A DNA stretch of 64,000 nucleotides, from contig CAJNDS010000423.1 of the NCBI GenBank assembly GCA_905221605.1, positions 78,501 to 142,500 of the forward strand, written 5' to 3'. The position numbers were made by a program, and so were the translations under genes. The DNA comes from Symbiodinium natans (lineage: Eukaryota; Sar; Dinophyceae; Suessiales; Symbiodiniaceae). This document shows, one piece after another, positions 32,336-40,087 of the stretch. Below the pieces are notes generated by a model. It saw nothing but the letters and a program-made list of their open reading frames with translations, did no database searches and was not told the origin of the DNA. Position 1 is the first letter of the stretch. Each line of letters starts with the position of its first letter.

Positions 32336-32672
32336 CAAAACCCTAAACCCTAAACCCTTTAAACCCTTTAAACCCTTTAAACCCTTTAAACCCTTTAAAC
32401 CCTTTAAACCCTTTAAACCCTTTAAACCCTTTAAACCCTTTAAACCCTTTAAACCCTTTAAACCCTTTAAACCCTTTAAACCCTTTAAACCCTTTAAACC
32501 CTTTAAACCCTTTAAACCCTTTAAACCCTTTAAACCCTTTAAACCCTTTAAACCCTTTAAACCCTTTAAACCCTTTAAACCTAAACCCTAAACCCTAAAC
32601 CCTAAACCCTAAACCCTAAACCCTAAACCCTAAACCCTAAACCCTAAACCCTAAACCCTAAACCCTAAACCC
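32336..32672 (-). repeat. (CCCTTTAAA)n nonamer array then CCCTAAA array
   Basis: About 25 nearly perfect nonamers (32353-32580) switch abruptly to the CCCTAAA heptamer (32581-32672). The nonamer gives a long KPF-repeat frame that is not a gene. Confidence 0.95.
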
Positions 32673-33015
32673 TGTTCAGAGTTTTTGTTCGGAGGGTTGT
32701 AAGGGTCTGCGTCGAGGGCTACCTTCAGCGCTCAATTGGGGTGGGTCTGGAGAAAAAAGGGTTTCACTCGCGATTTTTCTATGGGCCATATCTAGGGTTT
32801 AGGGTTTAGGGTTTCGGGTTCAGGGTTTAGGGTTTGGGGGAGTTTTGGGTTTGAGGTGGGGGGGGCCCTTTCCGTGGGGCAAGGATGTATACAGGACTTA
32901 AGGAGACCGCTGCAAGGCAAAGCGCTTCTAAGCTTCGTTTGTTATGTCCTGAAGCCAAGCCCGGAAGCCCCTTTAACCCCAAACCCCCTAAGCCCCTAAA
33001 CCCCAAAACTGGCAG

Positions 33016-33084
33016 AAGGATCTGTACGGCACGGGCAGCAGCAATACTACCGCGGTGTCGAGCAACGAGAAGGAGACCTCCACT
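33016..33084 (+). CDS. Candidate exon, Ser/Thr-rich
   Basis: It follows TGGCAG and ends before GTGCGC, exactly 23 codons: KDLYGTGSSNTTAVSSNEKE then TST. NTT and NET-type sites suggest a glycosylated linker. Confidence 0.45.
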
Positions 33085-33371
33085 GTGCGCCCTGCATGAA
33101 CTAGGCCCTTCTGGCCGAAAATGCGTGGTTCAGGGTTTAGGGTTTGGCATACCCTAACACCTATACCCCTAACAGCCCTAGATTCCATACAGCCCTCGCA
33201 AAGAAGGCTTAAACTCAACCCTACAGCCTCAACCAGCAAACCCCCAAAACCCGAAAAGCACCCTAAAGCCTCAATCTCACCTAAACCCTAAACCCTAAAC
33301 CCTAAACCCTAAACCCTAAACCTTAAACCCTAAACCCTAAACCCTAAACCCAAAACATCTCACCTGTCGAG

Positions 33372-33410
33372 CATGGCTCTCTGCCCCTGCCAAGAGTCCA
33401 TGTTTCCCAG
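33372..33410 (+). CDS. Candidate exon, CPC module
   Basis: It follows GTCGAG and encodes MALCPCQESMFP up to CAG|GTTACT. Confidence 0.45.
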
Positions 33411-33707
33411 GTTACTCTTGGGCTACAAAACTAGGATGCCCAGTAGTGCCCTTATTCCCTTTTTGTGGGGCTTAGGTTCCCTTATAAACCCCTTTAAGCA
33501 AAAAAGGGCACCCTTTTTAAGCCTAGGTTACTGGGCAGCCTAGAAAATTGAAGAGTCTCGACTAAGGGAAGCTCGTTGCTGGGAGCCGCGAGCCGAAACA
33601 CTAAACAAGGATGTACGGATTTTGGGTTTGGGGTTTAGGGCTCAGGGGCCCAGGCGTCACAGTTCATTAAATCCCTGTTTCCTGAGCACTTGTCGATCTC
33701 GAACTAG

Positions 33708-33771
33708 CACACGGACTGCCCCGAGGTTCCTGACGCTGGGCTCGTCGCTTGCCTCAGCTTTGGCACGTTCG
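33708..33771 (+). CDS. Candidate exon, TDCPEVPDAGLVAC
   Basis: It follows AACTAG and encodes HTDCPEVPDAGLVACLSFGT then GT. It is the last exon candidate before the retroelement. Confidence 0.45.
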
Positions 33772-34033
33772 GTATTTTGGGTGTAGGGTTGTGGGGGGTT
33801 TAGGGTTTAGGGGTTGTCCAGACAACCCAGGCCTCAAACCCTAAGCTCAATCCTGAAGCCCCCAACCCTTGACCCTAAACCCTAAGCCTTATTATATTCG
33901 AACAAGAAAGAATAGAAATAAATATCTGAATAAGCAATCCTGCCATTTTGGGATCATTTCTAGGGGTCCCTATTTTCGTAAACCCCTATCTATCCATCTA
34001 TCTATCTATCTATATACATATGATAATATGAAT

Positions 34034-34167
34034 GCACATGCATTGAGTTAGGCAGGCCTTGGGTGTGCATGTTTCATTTTGAGGATGCAATGTACCGGCC
34101 CGTAGCCATTTTGGCTTAAGACTTGGCTAGAGCCAAACTGGCAAGCTGGAACATTTCTTTTCTCCCA
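34034..34167 (+). repeat. A1, left split direct repeat
   Basis: It starts GCACATGCATTGAG and ends TTTTCTCCCA. It differs from A2 mainly over about 16 bp that fall inside the spliced-leader-like sequence. It forms the 5' leader of the element and stops 22 bp before the first ATG. Confidence 0.9.
34100..34120 (+). promoter_or_regulatory. Dinoflagellate spliced-leader-like sequence in A1
   Basis: The sequence begins CCGTAGCCATTTTGGCT and ends TAAG. It matches the known dinoflagellate spliced leader at 20 of 21 positions (TAAG instead of CAAG). It may be a relict captured from a trans-spliced transcript that was reverse transcribed, or it may mark the 5' end of the element's RNA. The matching place in A2 (43952-43972) keeps only the 3' part. 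Confidence 0.8.
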
Positions 34168-34189
34168 GGGAAGTGATCCCTGTGTCGGA

Positions 34190-35017
34190 ATGGATGATGA
34201 GCCTACAGTCATTCACACAAATTTGCCGACCTTGGCTCCCGCGAACTGGTTGGACTTCCGCGCCTACATGTCTGATCTGGCACGTCAGGGCCGTCAGGAT
34301 GAGTTGTGGTCCATCTGGAGTCGGGTTGCTGAGATTACACACCTACCGGCACCCTCCCCATCGATTACAGACTTTGACTTCTTGGGTTCCAAGGTTCCGG
34401 TGCGCCGGATTGTCTGTACCCAGGCTGGGTGTGATCGATGCGGGCGAGCCAGAGGTGGTTACCAATTCCCCTTCCTTGGCCCCTGGTCCAAGAGTGCAGC
34501 CATCGTGGAGGAGCCTGAGTTGGGGCCAGCGGTGGCCTTTGCCGCCTACGATCGTTGCCGAGAAGTTCTTGCAGAGGACAGGCTGTGGGATGCTAGCTCG
34601 GGCTTGGAGCTGCAGGATATGCTCACTGCTACATTTGCGCGTGTGCTCTATCAGGCCGAGATCAACGACCTCCACGGCGCAGACCATCCCTCTGTGGACG
34701 ATGTGTTTCGGGCTTGGCGAACCTGGCAGCAGGGACAACGGGCCTGGCGCGATCCACTCTTACTCCCAGAGCCCACGCCCAACCAGGCACGGGCCAATGA
34801 AGTGCACAAAGCCCATCGGTCTATGCTGCTTTGGCTACGATGGGCGGCAGACCCCGCGGGCCGGTCTATGCCTGCGGTCTGTGTGGACTGCGGGGGCTCA
34901 GGGGATTTCGTGCACCAGATCTTGCAGTCAGCAATGTGCCGTGATTGCTTGCAGGCACGGGTGGCCATGGCGTCACGGCCCCTGTCCGACAGTGGCTCTG
35001 GGAGTGAGAGCGACTGA
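34190..35017 (+). CDS. Retroelement ORF A: CxxC-type protein of unknown function
   Basis: This is a 275-residue ORF from ATG to TGA, the first after the A1 leader. I do not recognise the family. Cysteine clusters that could bind zinc are visible near residues 77-87 (CTQAGCDRCG) and again towards the C terminus (CVDCGG, then CRDCLQAR). The tail is acidic and serine-rich. The CxDCLQxA motif recurs at the C terminus of ORF C (FCKDCLQRAA), suggesting a shared module. A gag-like or accessory role is possible from its first position but is only inference. A longer frame is also open across this region in another phase; ORF A is preferred because it has an ATG, coherent composition and the CxxC motifs. 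Confidence 0.7.
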   Translation: MDDEPTVIHTNLPTLAPANWLDFRAYMSDLARQGRQDELWSIWSRVAEITHLPAPSPSITDFDFLGSKVPVRRIVCTQAGCDRCGRARGGYQFPFLGPWSKSAAIVEEPELGPAVAFAAYDRCREVLAEDRLWDASSGLELQDMLTATFARVLYQAEINDLHGADHPSVDDVFRAWRTWQQGQRAWRDPLLLPEPTPNQARANEVHKAHRSMLLWLRWAADPAGRSMPAVCVDCGGSGDFVHQILQSAMCRDCLQARVAMASRPLSDSGSGSESD

Positions 35018-35339
35018 GAGGAGACTTGAGTCGAGTGTGGGGATCCGGGGCGGACCTCCAATTTTGCGGTACCCACAAATGCACATGTGTAATGGGCGGG
35101 GAGTGACCCCGCAAGCGCCATTTTCTTGTGAGCGGCAGGGAGTTACCCTGTTTGCATCACTGAAATGCTCAGGTCGTCGCTCGGAGTGGTCAGGCTGGGC
35201 GAGTTCGGCGAGGACCCTGGGGAAATTTTGCAGTCTGTGTTCAAGTTCTTTGTTTCGCTGTTCGGGAGCATCTCATGGTCTGAGGGTCCACCTGAGCTTT
35301 GGGCTTCAAGCATTGGGCTTAGGGCTGGTCTTGCTTACC
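35018..35339 (+). other. Spacer between retroelement ORFs A and B
   Basis: These 322 bp separate ORF A from the recombinase start. The recombinase frame happens to be open here, but the sequence is not convincingly coding. It could hold a trans-splice acceptor for ORF B; no single site stands out. Confidence 0.4.
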
Positions 35340-37715
35340 ATGCCGGGATCTCTCGGGGTCTATGCAGCCGAATCCTTGGCAGCAGACTCTGCGCCTGAAG
35401 CAGCATACACGGCCCTTGACGAGTATGCCACCCAGTATGCGTCTCGGTGGCGCACCCAACATGGCTACGCGAATGACACTGACTTTGCATTTGCGTTCGC
35501 TAGCTATGAGGAGGCACGCGCTACGGGAGGAACCCTGATTGCAGAAGAGTGGGCAACCATTCGATCTGAGGCATCAGGCTCTCTCTTTGGAGCAGTGGCG
35601 TCTGCCTTGGATGCGCCGGTGGGTTCGAGCAACCTGGCAGCGCAGGTGGCACGGAGGCCGACTACCTTCCTCAAGAGAGTGGCGGCCAAGGGGCGATTGT
35701 TTCGTAGCTGTGCTCATCGAGATCCCCCCCAGGCCCAAAGTCAGGTCAGTCTGGCGGAGGAGTTCGCTGACGAGCTAGCAGAGGCACTGTATCAATTGGG
35801 GGCCATGAAGCCGGCTGGGGAAATCACGGCCCAGTTGGAGCAGGAGTGGCGTGCAGCTCTGAGGCGTCGGGCCACGGGGAAGATCCTCGTCACAGAGCGG
35901 CCTACACTGAAGGGGGCACTTCTCACTTTCGGCGAACTCCAGGTCCATATGTTTGAACGAGGTCGCCGCTTTCCGCCAGGAGCAGTCGATGTGGACGCCT
36001 TTCTCTTTGGTGGGACCAAAGCACAGTCGCGGGCCTTGGCCGGCCTGAAGTGGCTAGCCAAAACGGGCACCTTGGGCCTCGAGTTGGGAGGTTACGACTT
36101 CCGCCAGAACCCCCAAAAGGAGCCCAAGCAGGCGGCGGTGCTGGTGCCAACAATGGTACCTATCCTGGAGCAAGCAGTGCAGGACATGTATCAGGCCAAC
36201 AACCCTCTGTGGCGTGCTCTGGTGGGGCTTTGGTGCTGCATGACGGGGTGTTTGCGGTTTGAACACTTGCGGCGGGCATCCCCAATGCGCCTCTCCAGAT
36301 CGACCTTCCACTTCCACTGCAGTCGAGGGAAGCAGCGCGGCAATCGTGCAGGCTTCGACTTTGCGGTGCCGGCGGTCTTTTGCTCTGGATGGCCTTGGGC
36401 CCGTCTCTGGTTGAAGAGTTGGCAAGCCCTGCCCCAAGGTGCACAGACCTACAGCGGGTTGCCATTCGATGCTGCAGGGGCACCCTTTACCACGGCCCAA
36501 GCCATCAAGGTGGCGCAGGACATCTTCACGCCACATGTGGGAGCTGACGTTACCAGCTTAACGTCATACTCGTTTCGGCGTGTAGGGCCGACATACGCCA
36601 ATTTGGCCGGATGGGCAGCTTCGGATCAACTTGCACTAGGAGATTGGCTAGACACAACCAAGCAGAAGGCCCAGGGAATCACTATGCCACTGCGTTACAG
36701 TGGAGCCAGGTATACGACGAGTGTCCGTCGTAAGCACTGGCTGGCAGGCTCCATCGGCGTGCTGACCTCCTTTGCGACATGGGATGAGATTCCAGGTGCC
36801 GAGTTGGCCAAGGCGGAGTCGACCGGGGCGGCAGTGATGGAAGTGGCTATTCAGAGGGATCTGCATACAGAATGGCAGAGCCCTATTCGCCTCCGGGAGA
36901 CTAAGCCCCGCTTCAACGTGCCACGTACATTGCCGTTGCCTGACAGAGTCGAGTACATGATGCCAAGGCAGATCAACGGCAAGAGGGTGTCGGCTTCACT
37001 TCGTGATGGAGCACGTCTTTGTGTCGAATATCAGAGGGGGAGGTGCAGCGGTCCTTCCCCTTGCCCGGCAGGCCAGCATCGATGCGCGATCCTGGTTCAG
37101 TCAGGTCGCGTTTGTGGTGGTTCCCATCCGGCCAAGGAATGCAGGGAGAAGCGCGCGGTGCTTGCTCCTCTATCGCCTGAGCGTGAGGGGACACGCCCCA
37201 AGGTGGCCGCGGTGGTCCTGCGGCCACGAGCAGGGGCACCTAAGGCTTCCAAGGAGGAAGCTGCGGCATTGCCGCCTCATCCTAAGAAGGGGCCGCAGCG
37301 GCGCGCGCTGGCGAGTGACGCCAGCGACCTTCCGCCACTGAAGCGGCAGCGGGTGGAATCCCCAGCAGTTCCCGTGAGGCCACCGCCTGAAGCCCCGCGG
37401 CGGATTCCTGCAGAGCCTGTGGGCCCGCCTCCGAGCAGACTCCTACGGCCGCGCACCCCTCCCAAAACCCCACCGCCGTCATCTCCCAGTTCGACGAGAC
37501 CTCGAGAGAAGCGCCCTGGGCAGTCAGGGGCGGACACCTGGCCTCGGAGGGAGGAGTGGGGCGAGCAATCTGGAGGTGCACTTCGATCGTCTGGCTACGG
37601 TGGGTGGCAATTCGGCGCAGCGGCCTACGAAGATCTGGGAAGGAGCGAATGGTGGTATCCTGTGGCTGGCAGGGCTGCCTACGGAGGACACAGCGTCTTC
37701 CTTTCCGCGCTGTGA
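35340..37715 (+). CDS. Retroelement ORF B: tyrosine recombinase with C-terminal CCCH finger
   Basis: This is a 791-residue ORF if started at the ATG at 35340. The C-terminal catalytic domain shows the tyrosine-recombinase pattern: Arg306 in TGCLRFEHLRR, Lys331 in the beta-hairpin region, Tyr410-x-x-Arg413 in SYSFRRVGPTYAN where His-x-x-Arg is usual, Trp436 in the His/Trp position, and the probable nucleophile Tyr453 in MPLRYSGARY (Tyr458 is the alternative). In DIRS-type elements this enzyme integrates the circular intermediate. A Cys561-x7-Cys569-x5-Cys575-x4-His580 finger follows, then a Pro/Arg-rich basic tail. The same finger occurs in ORF D. The frame stays open upstream to 34173, but that part overlaps ORF A and looks like a shadow. 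Confidence 0.85.
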   Translation: MPGSLGVYAAESLAADSAPEAAYTALDEYATQYASRWRTQHGYANDTDFAFAFASYEEARATGGTLIAEEWATIRSEASGSLFGAVASALDAPVGSSNLAAQVARRPTTFLKRVAAKGRLFRSCAHRDPPQAQSQVSLAEEFADELAEALYQLGAMKPAGEITAQLEQEWRAALRRRATGKILVTERPTLKGALLTFGELQVHMFERGRRFPPGAVDVDAFLFGGTKAQSRALAGLKWLAKTGTLGLELGGYDFRQNPQKEPKQAAVLVPTMVPILEQAVQDMYQANNPLWRALVGLWCCMTGCLRFEHLRRASPMRLSRSTFHFHCSRGKQRGNRAGFDFAVPAVFCSGWPWARLWLKSWQALPQGAQTYSGLPFDAAGAPFTTAQAIKVAQDIFTPHVGADVTSLTSYSFRRVGPTYANLAGWAASDQLALGDWLDTTKQKAQGITMPLRYSGARYTTSVRRKHWLAGSIGVLTSFATWDEIPGAELAKAESTGAAVMEVAIQRDLHTEWQSPIRLRETKPRFNVPRTLPLPDRVEYMMPRQINGKRVSASLRDGARLCVEYQRGRCSGPSPCPAGQHRCAILVQSGRVCGGSHPAKECREKRAVLAPLSPEREGTRPKVAAVVLRPRAGAPKASKEEAAALPPHPKKGPQRRALASDASDLPPLKRQRVESPAVPVRPPPEAPRRIPAEPVGPPPSRLLRPRTPPKTPPPSSPSSTRPREKRPGQSGADTWPRREEWGEQSGGALRSSGYGGWQFGAAAYEDLGRSEWWYPVAGRAAYGGHSVFLSAL

Positions 37716-38301
37716 CATTCAGCTCAATTGGATGCAGCAGGCGGTGGCAGCACGTGGTGGCGTGGCGTTGCCGGGTGCCCTGCAACTCCAGATCAGCATC
37801 ACTGATTCGACGTCTCGGGACGATCAGTGGCGCGAAGCTTGGCCAGTCATTCGCCAAACCCTCTTCACAGGAGGTAGTGTCCTGGGCCACTGCATGGCTG
37901 GCCGCCATCGAGCTGCCACTGGGCAGTCCCTCCTCTTGGCCTTGGTGGACAACATCAGCTTCGAGGAAGCCCAGAGGCGTGTCAGCCGTCTACGTGACGT
38001 CGAGATCCACAAGGCAATGGCTCAGGGCACGGTGGCGAAGTGGGTCCGCTACACCCGAAAGAACAGCATGTCGGGCAAGGTTTGGCCATCCCCTCGAGCA
38101 TTCATCTTCACGGACCGGTCCCAGATTCACTTGGAAGTGGAGCAAGGAGTGCCTCTTTGCAAGCATCGCCAAGGATCCATTGCTAGCCAAAGGCTCAAGG
38201 ATGTGACCGAGGTTGAGTCCGTGGAGGAAGCCCAGGGCTACGATCGTCCCTTCTGCAAAGACTGCCTCCAGCGGGCAGCAGCGAAGTTCCACCCAAAGTG
38301 A
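37576..38301 (+). CDS. Retroelement ORF C: dual-specificity-phosphatase-like protein
   Basis: The P-loop GHCMAGRHRAATG holds His-Cys106-(x5)-Arg112, the catalytic signature of cysteine phosphatases. A candidate general-acid Asp lies 29 residues before the Cys (SITDSTSRDD), and the helix after the loop (SFEEAQRRVSRLRD) fits the dual-specificity fold. A C-terminal FCKDCLQRAA resembles ORF A. The frame is open from GTG 37576 and overlaps the end of ORF B; the first ATG (37732) falls after the conserved ILWLAGLP segment. The protein may therefore be made by frameshift from ORF B or from a separately trans-spliced RNA. I know of no phosphatase domain in classical DIRS elements. Substrate is unknown: protein, RNA 5' end and lipid are all possible. 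Confidence 0.7.
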   Translation: MHFDRLATVGGNSAQRPTKIWEGANGGILWLAGLPTEDTASSFPRCDIQLNWMQQAVAARGGVALPGALQLQISITDSTSRDDQWREAWPVIRQTLFTGGSVLGHCMAGRHRAATGQSLLLALVDNISFEEAQRRVSRLRDVEIHKAMAQGTVAKWVRYTRKNSMSGKVWPSPRAFIFTDRSQIHLEVEQGVPLCKHRQGSIASQRLKDVTEVESVEEAQGYDRPFCKDCLQRAAAKFHPK

Positions 38302-38794
38302 GTGTGCAGAGGGGCTGTACATCAATCCCCCGGAGTTACCGGGTGGATAACATGCTGCATTTAAGAGAGACGAATTCCACTCTCTGATAAGGCTCCGGTC
38401 GTGACCCTCGCAGGTGCTGAAACGGTATTGTTCTTAGGGCTCCAGGACAAGCGCAGAGCTTGTCGTAGGGAGTGGGGCGTACCCGTCCGACATAGGTTGC
38501 CATGCAAAAGATTGTCTGGGGCGCACATGCTAGGGCCTGGGGCGGCGTAGCATGTGGTGTCGGCTGTGAGCCAGCCGTGTCTGCCATGCAACAGAGTGGC
38601 TGTTGTGAGCTAGGGCAGCTAGGCAGTGCATGCGTCCACGACAGTCTTCTTTTTAATTTTCTTACGCCCTCACACCTCCCCCCCCCAGGATTGCACACTG
38701 TGTTCGATCTCGCAGGATTTCGCGCAGCTGTCAGCCCAAGGCCCGGCCGATCCTTAGTGCAGGGGTGTGGAGTGACCACGGTTTCGGCCTAGCC
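38302..38794 (+). promoter_or_regulatory. Inter-ORF region with likely trans-splice acceptor
   Basis: This 493-bp non-coding stretch ends with a pyrimidine-rich tract (about 38645-38688) followed by CAG at 38687-38689. ORF D begins about 105 bp downstream. In dinoflagellates such a tract plus AG upstream of an ORF is the usual setting for spliced-leader addition. Confidence 0.4.
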
Positions 38795-40012
38795 ATGGCA
38801 TCTTTTCACTTAGTGCCGAGAGACGGCGCTGATTTTCGTGCTACACTTGTGTCGCTGCAACTCAATTTCGAATTTGCTGATGAAATCCTCGAGGCCCTGG
38901 TCAAGGCCAAGCTCAAGAACCTTGAGGAATTCCGGTACTTCTTCGAGTCGGAAGCCGAGATAGGGGTCTGGGTTCAGAGACTCAACTTGGGCGATGTCCA
39001 GGGCGTGCAAACCGCACGTTTGAGGCGCACCTGGGCTGCAGTGAAGGTTTTCTTTCAGCATGCTGACGCAGGGAGGACCAAAGTCGGCGAATCAGACTTG
39101 GACGATCTCTTGGATGATACAAGCCTGCGTGACATGAAGCAGCAATTCTGGCGCAGGTATCGTACCAGATTCCCCCCCGAGCTCTATCCTTCGGATGCAA
39201 CACTCTCGCGAGTGACGCGAGAATTAAACAAGCGCCTCCTGTGCGTTTTCTCCGTATGGAAGGTCAAGAGCTTGCAGTTCCAGCTGGTTACTACCAGCAA
39301 GAAGAGACGCTTGGGGGACGGCCTGTTCACGGAGGAGACGGAGCAGGAGGAGTCAATCCCGCACGATTGGGAAAACTACCTCGACCGCCTCCACATCCTC
39401 TTGACAGCCTACGCGTTGGCAGGGGTGGATCAGGTGGCGGGAGCGCCCCAGGCCAATCAGGAGCACACGCTTGGAGCGGACTCCACGATCTTTGTCCAGG
39501 CGCCACTGGACGTCCTTATGGAGTACTACTACCGCGCCAAGAGGTCGGTGGTTTCGCTACCAGCACACAAGCGGCTGGACTGGCTGCAGCAGAGAGACTC
39601 CGAGGAGAGGGCAGTCTGGGTGGCCAAGTTCCGCGAGTCCACCAAGACACTCGGCCAAGTCGTGCGTGAGGTGTTCAATCTCAGAGACGCGCACTGGATC
39701 GCCATCCAAAGCGGAGGCCCAGGAGAATCTAGCCACAATCCCACACCGAAGATGCTGGCCGCGGCAACTACCCAGCTACCGAGCCCGCCTAAACTTTCCT
39801 CGTTCCAGCTCGGCACCCCGGTAGCGGGCAAGAAGGTGGCCAGAGTCATGAAGGATGGCAAGCGTCTGTGCGTCGAGTTCCAGCAAGGACGTTGCAACAA
39901 AGGAGCCAAGTGTCCTGATCGGCACATGTGCGGGATTGTCCTTCGAGGCGAGCGAGTCTGTGGTTCAACGAAGCATGGGGCCAAGGACTGCAAGCAGAAA
40001 GTGAAGGCCTGA
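38795..40012 (+). CDS. Retroelement ORF D: CCCH-finger protein, gag-like by position
   Basis: This is a 405-residue ORF with the start ATG at 38795 in a good context (GCCATGGCA). The N-terminal two thirds are helical and charged with no family I recognise. The C terminus carries RLCVEFQQGRC..CPDRHMC, a C-x7-C-x5-C-x3-H finger, followed by another Cys pair (VCGSTKHGAKDC). The finger is clearly paralogous to that of ORF B (RLCVEYQRGRC). A capsid/nucleocapsid role is inferred from the nucleic-acid-binding tail and the position upstream of the RT ORFs. Confidence 0.7.
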   Translation: MASFHLVPRDGADFRATLVSLQLNFEFADEILEALVKAKLKNLEEFRYFFESEAEIGVWVQRLNLGDVQGVQTARLRRTWAAVKVFFQHADAGRTKVGESDLDDLLDDTSLRDMKQQFWRRYRTRFPPELYPSDATLSRVTRELNKRLLCVFSVWKVKSLQFQLVTTSKKRRLGDGLFTEETEQEESIPHDWENYLDRLHILLTAYALAGVDQVAGAPQANQEHTLGADSTIFVQAPLDVLMEYYYRAKRSVVSLPAHKRLDWLQQRDSEERAVWVAKFRESTKTLGQVVREVFNLRDAHWIAIQSGGPGESSHNPTPKMLAAATTQLPSPPKLSSFQLGTPVAGKKVARVMKDGKRLCVEFQQGRCNKGAKCPDRHMCGIVLRGERVCGSTKHGAKDCKQKVKA

Positions 40013-40087
40013 TGGGGCCCCGAGGGGGGGGAGGCGACCCCCTCCTCGGGGTCTAGCACGGATTCCGAGGATCCGGAATCGCCGCTG

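Noticed and set aside
32313-32591. 92-codon KPF-repeat ORF
   Set aside because: It is a direct read-through of the CCCTTTAAA nonamer array; any 9-bp repeat without stops gives this.
9440-33350. CRISPR-like regular spacing of repeats
   Set aside because: Repeat blocks vary in length and spacing, units are telomeric heptamers, and the host is eukaryotic.
34173-35339. N-terminal 389 codons of the long open frame that ends at 37715
   Set aside because: It overlaps ORF A in another phase, starts at GTG inside the leader and has low-quality composition. The recombinase is better started at the ATG at 35340.
36054-36536. 160-codon minus-strand ORF
   Set aside because: It is antisense to the recombinase catalytic domain.
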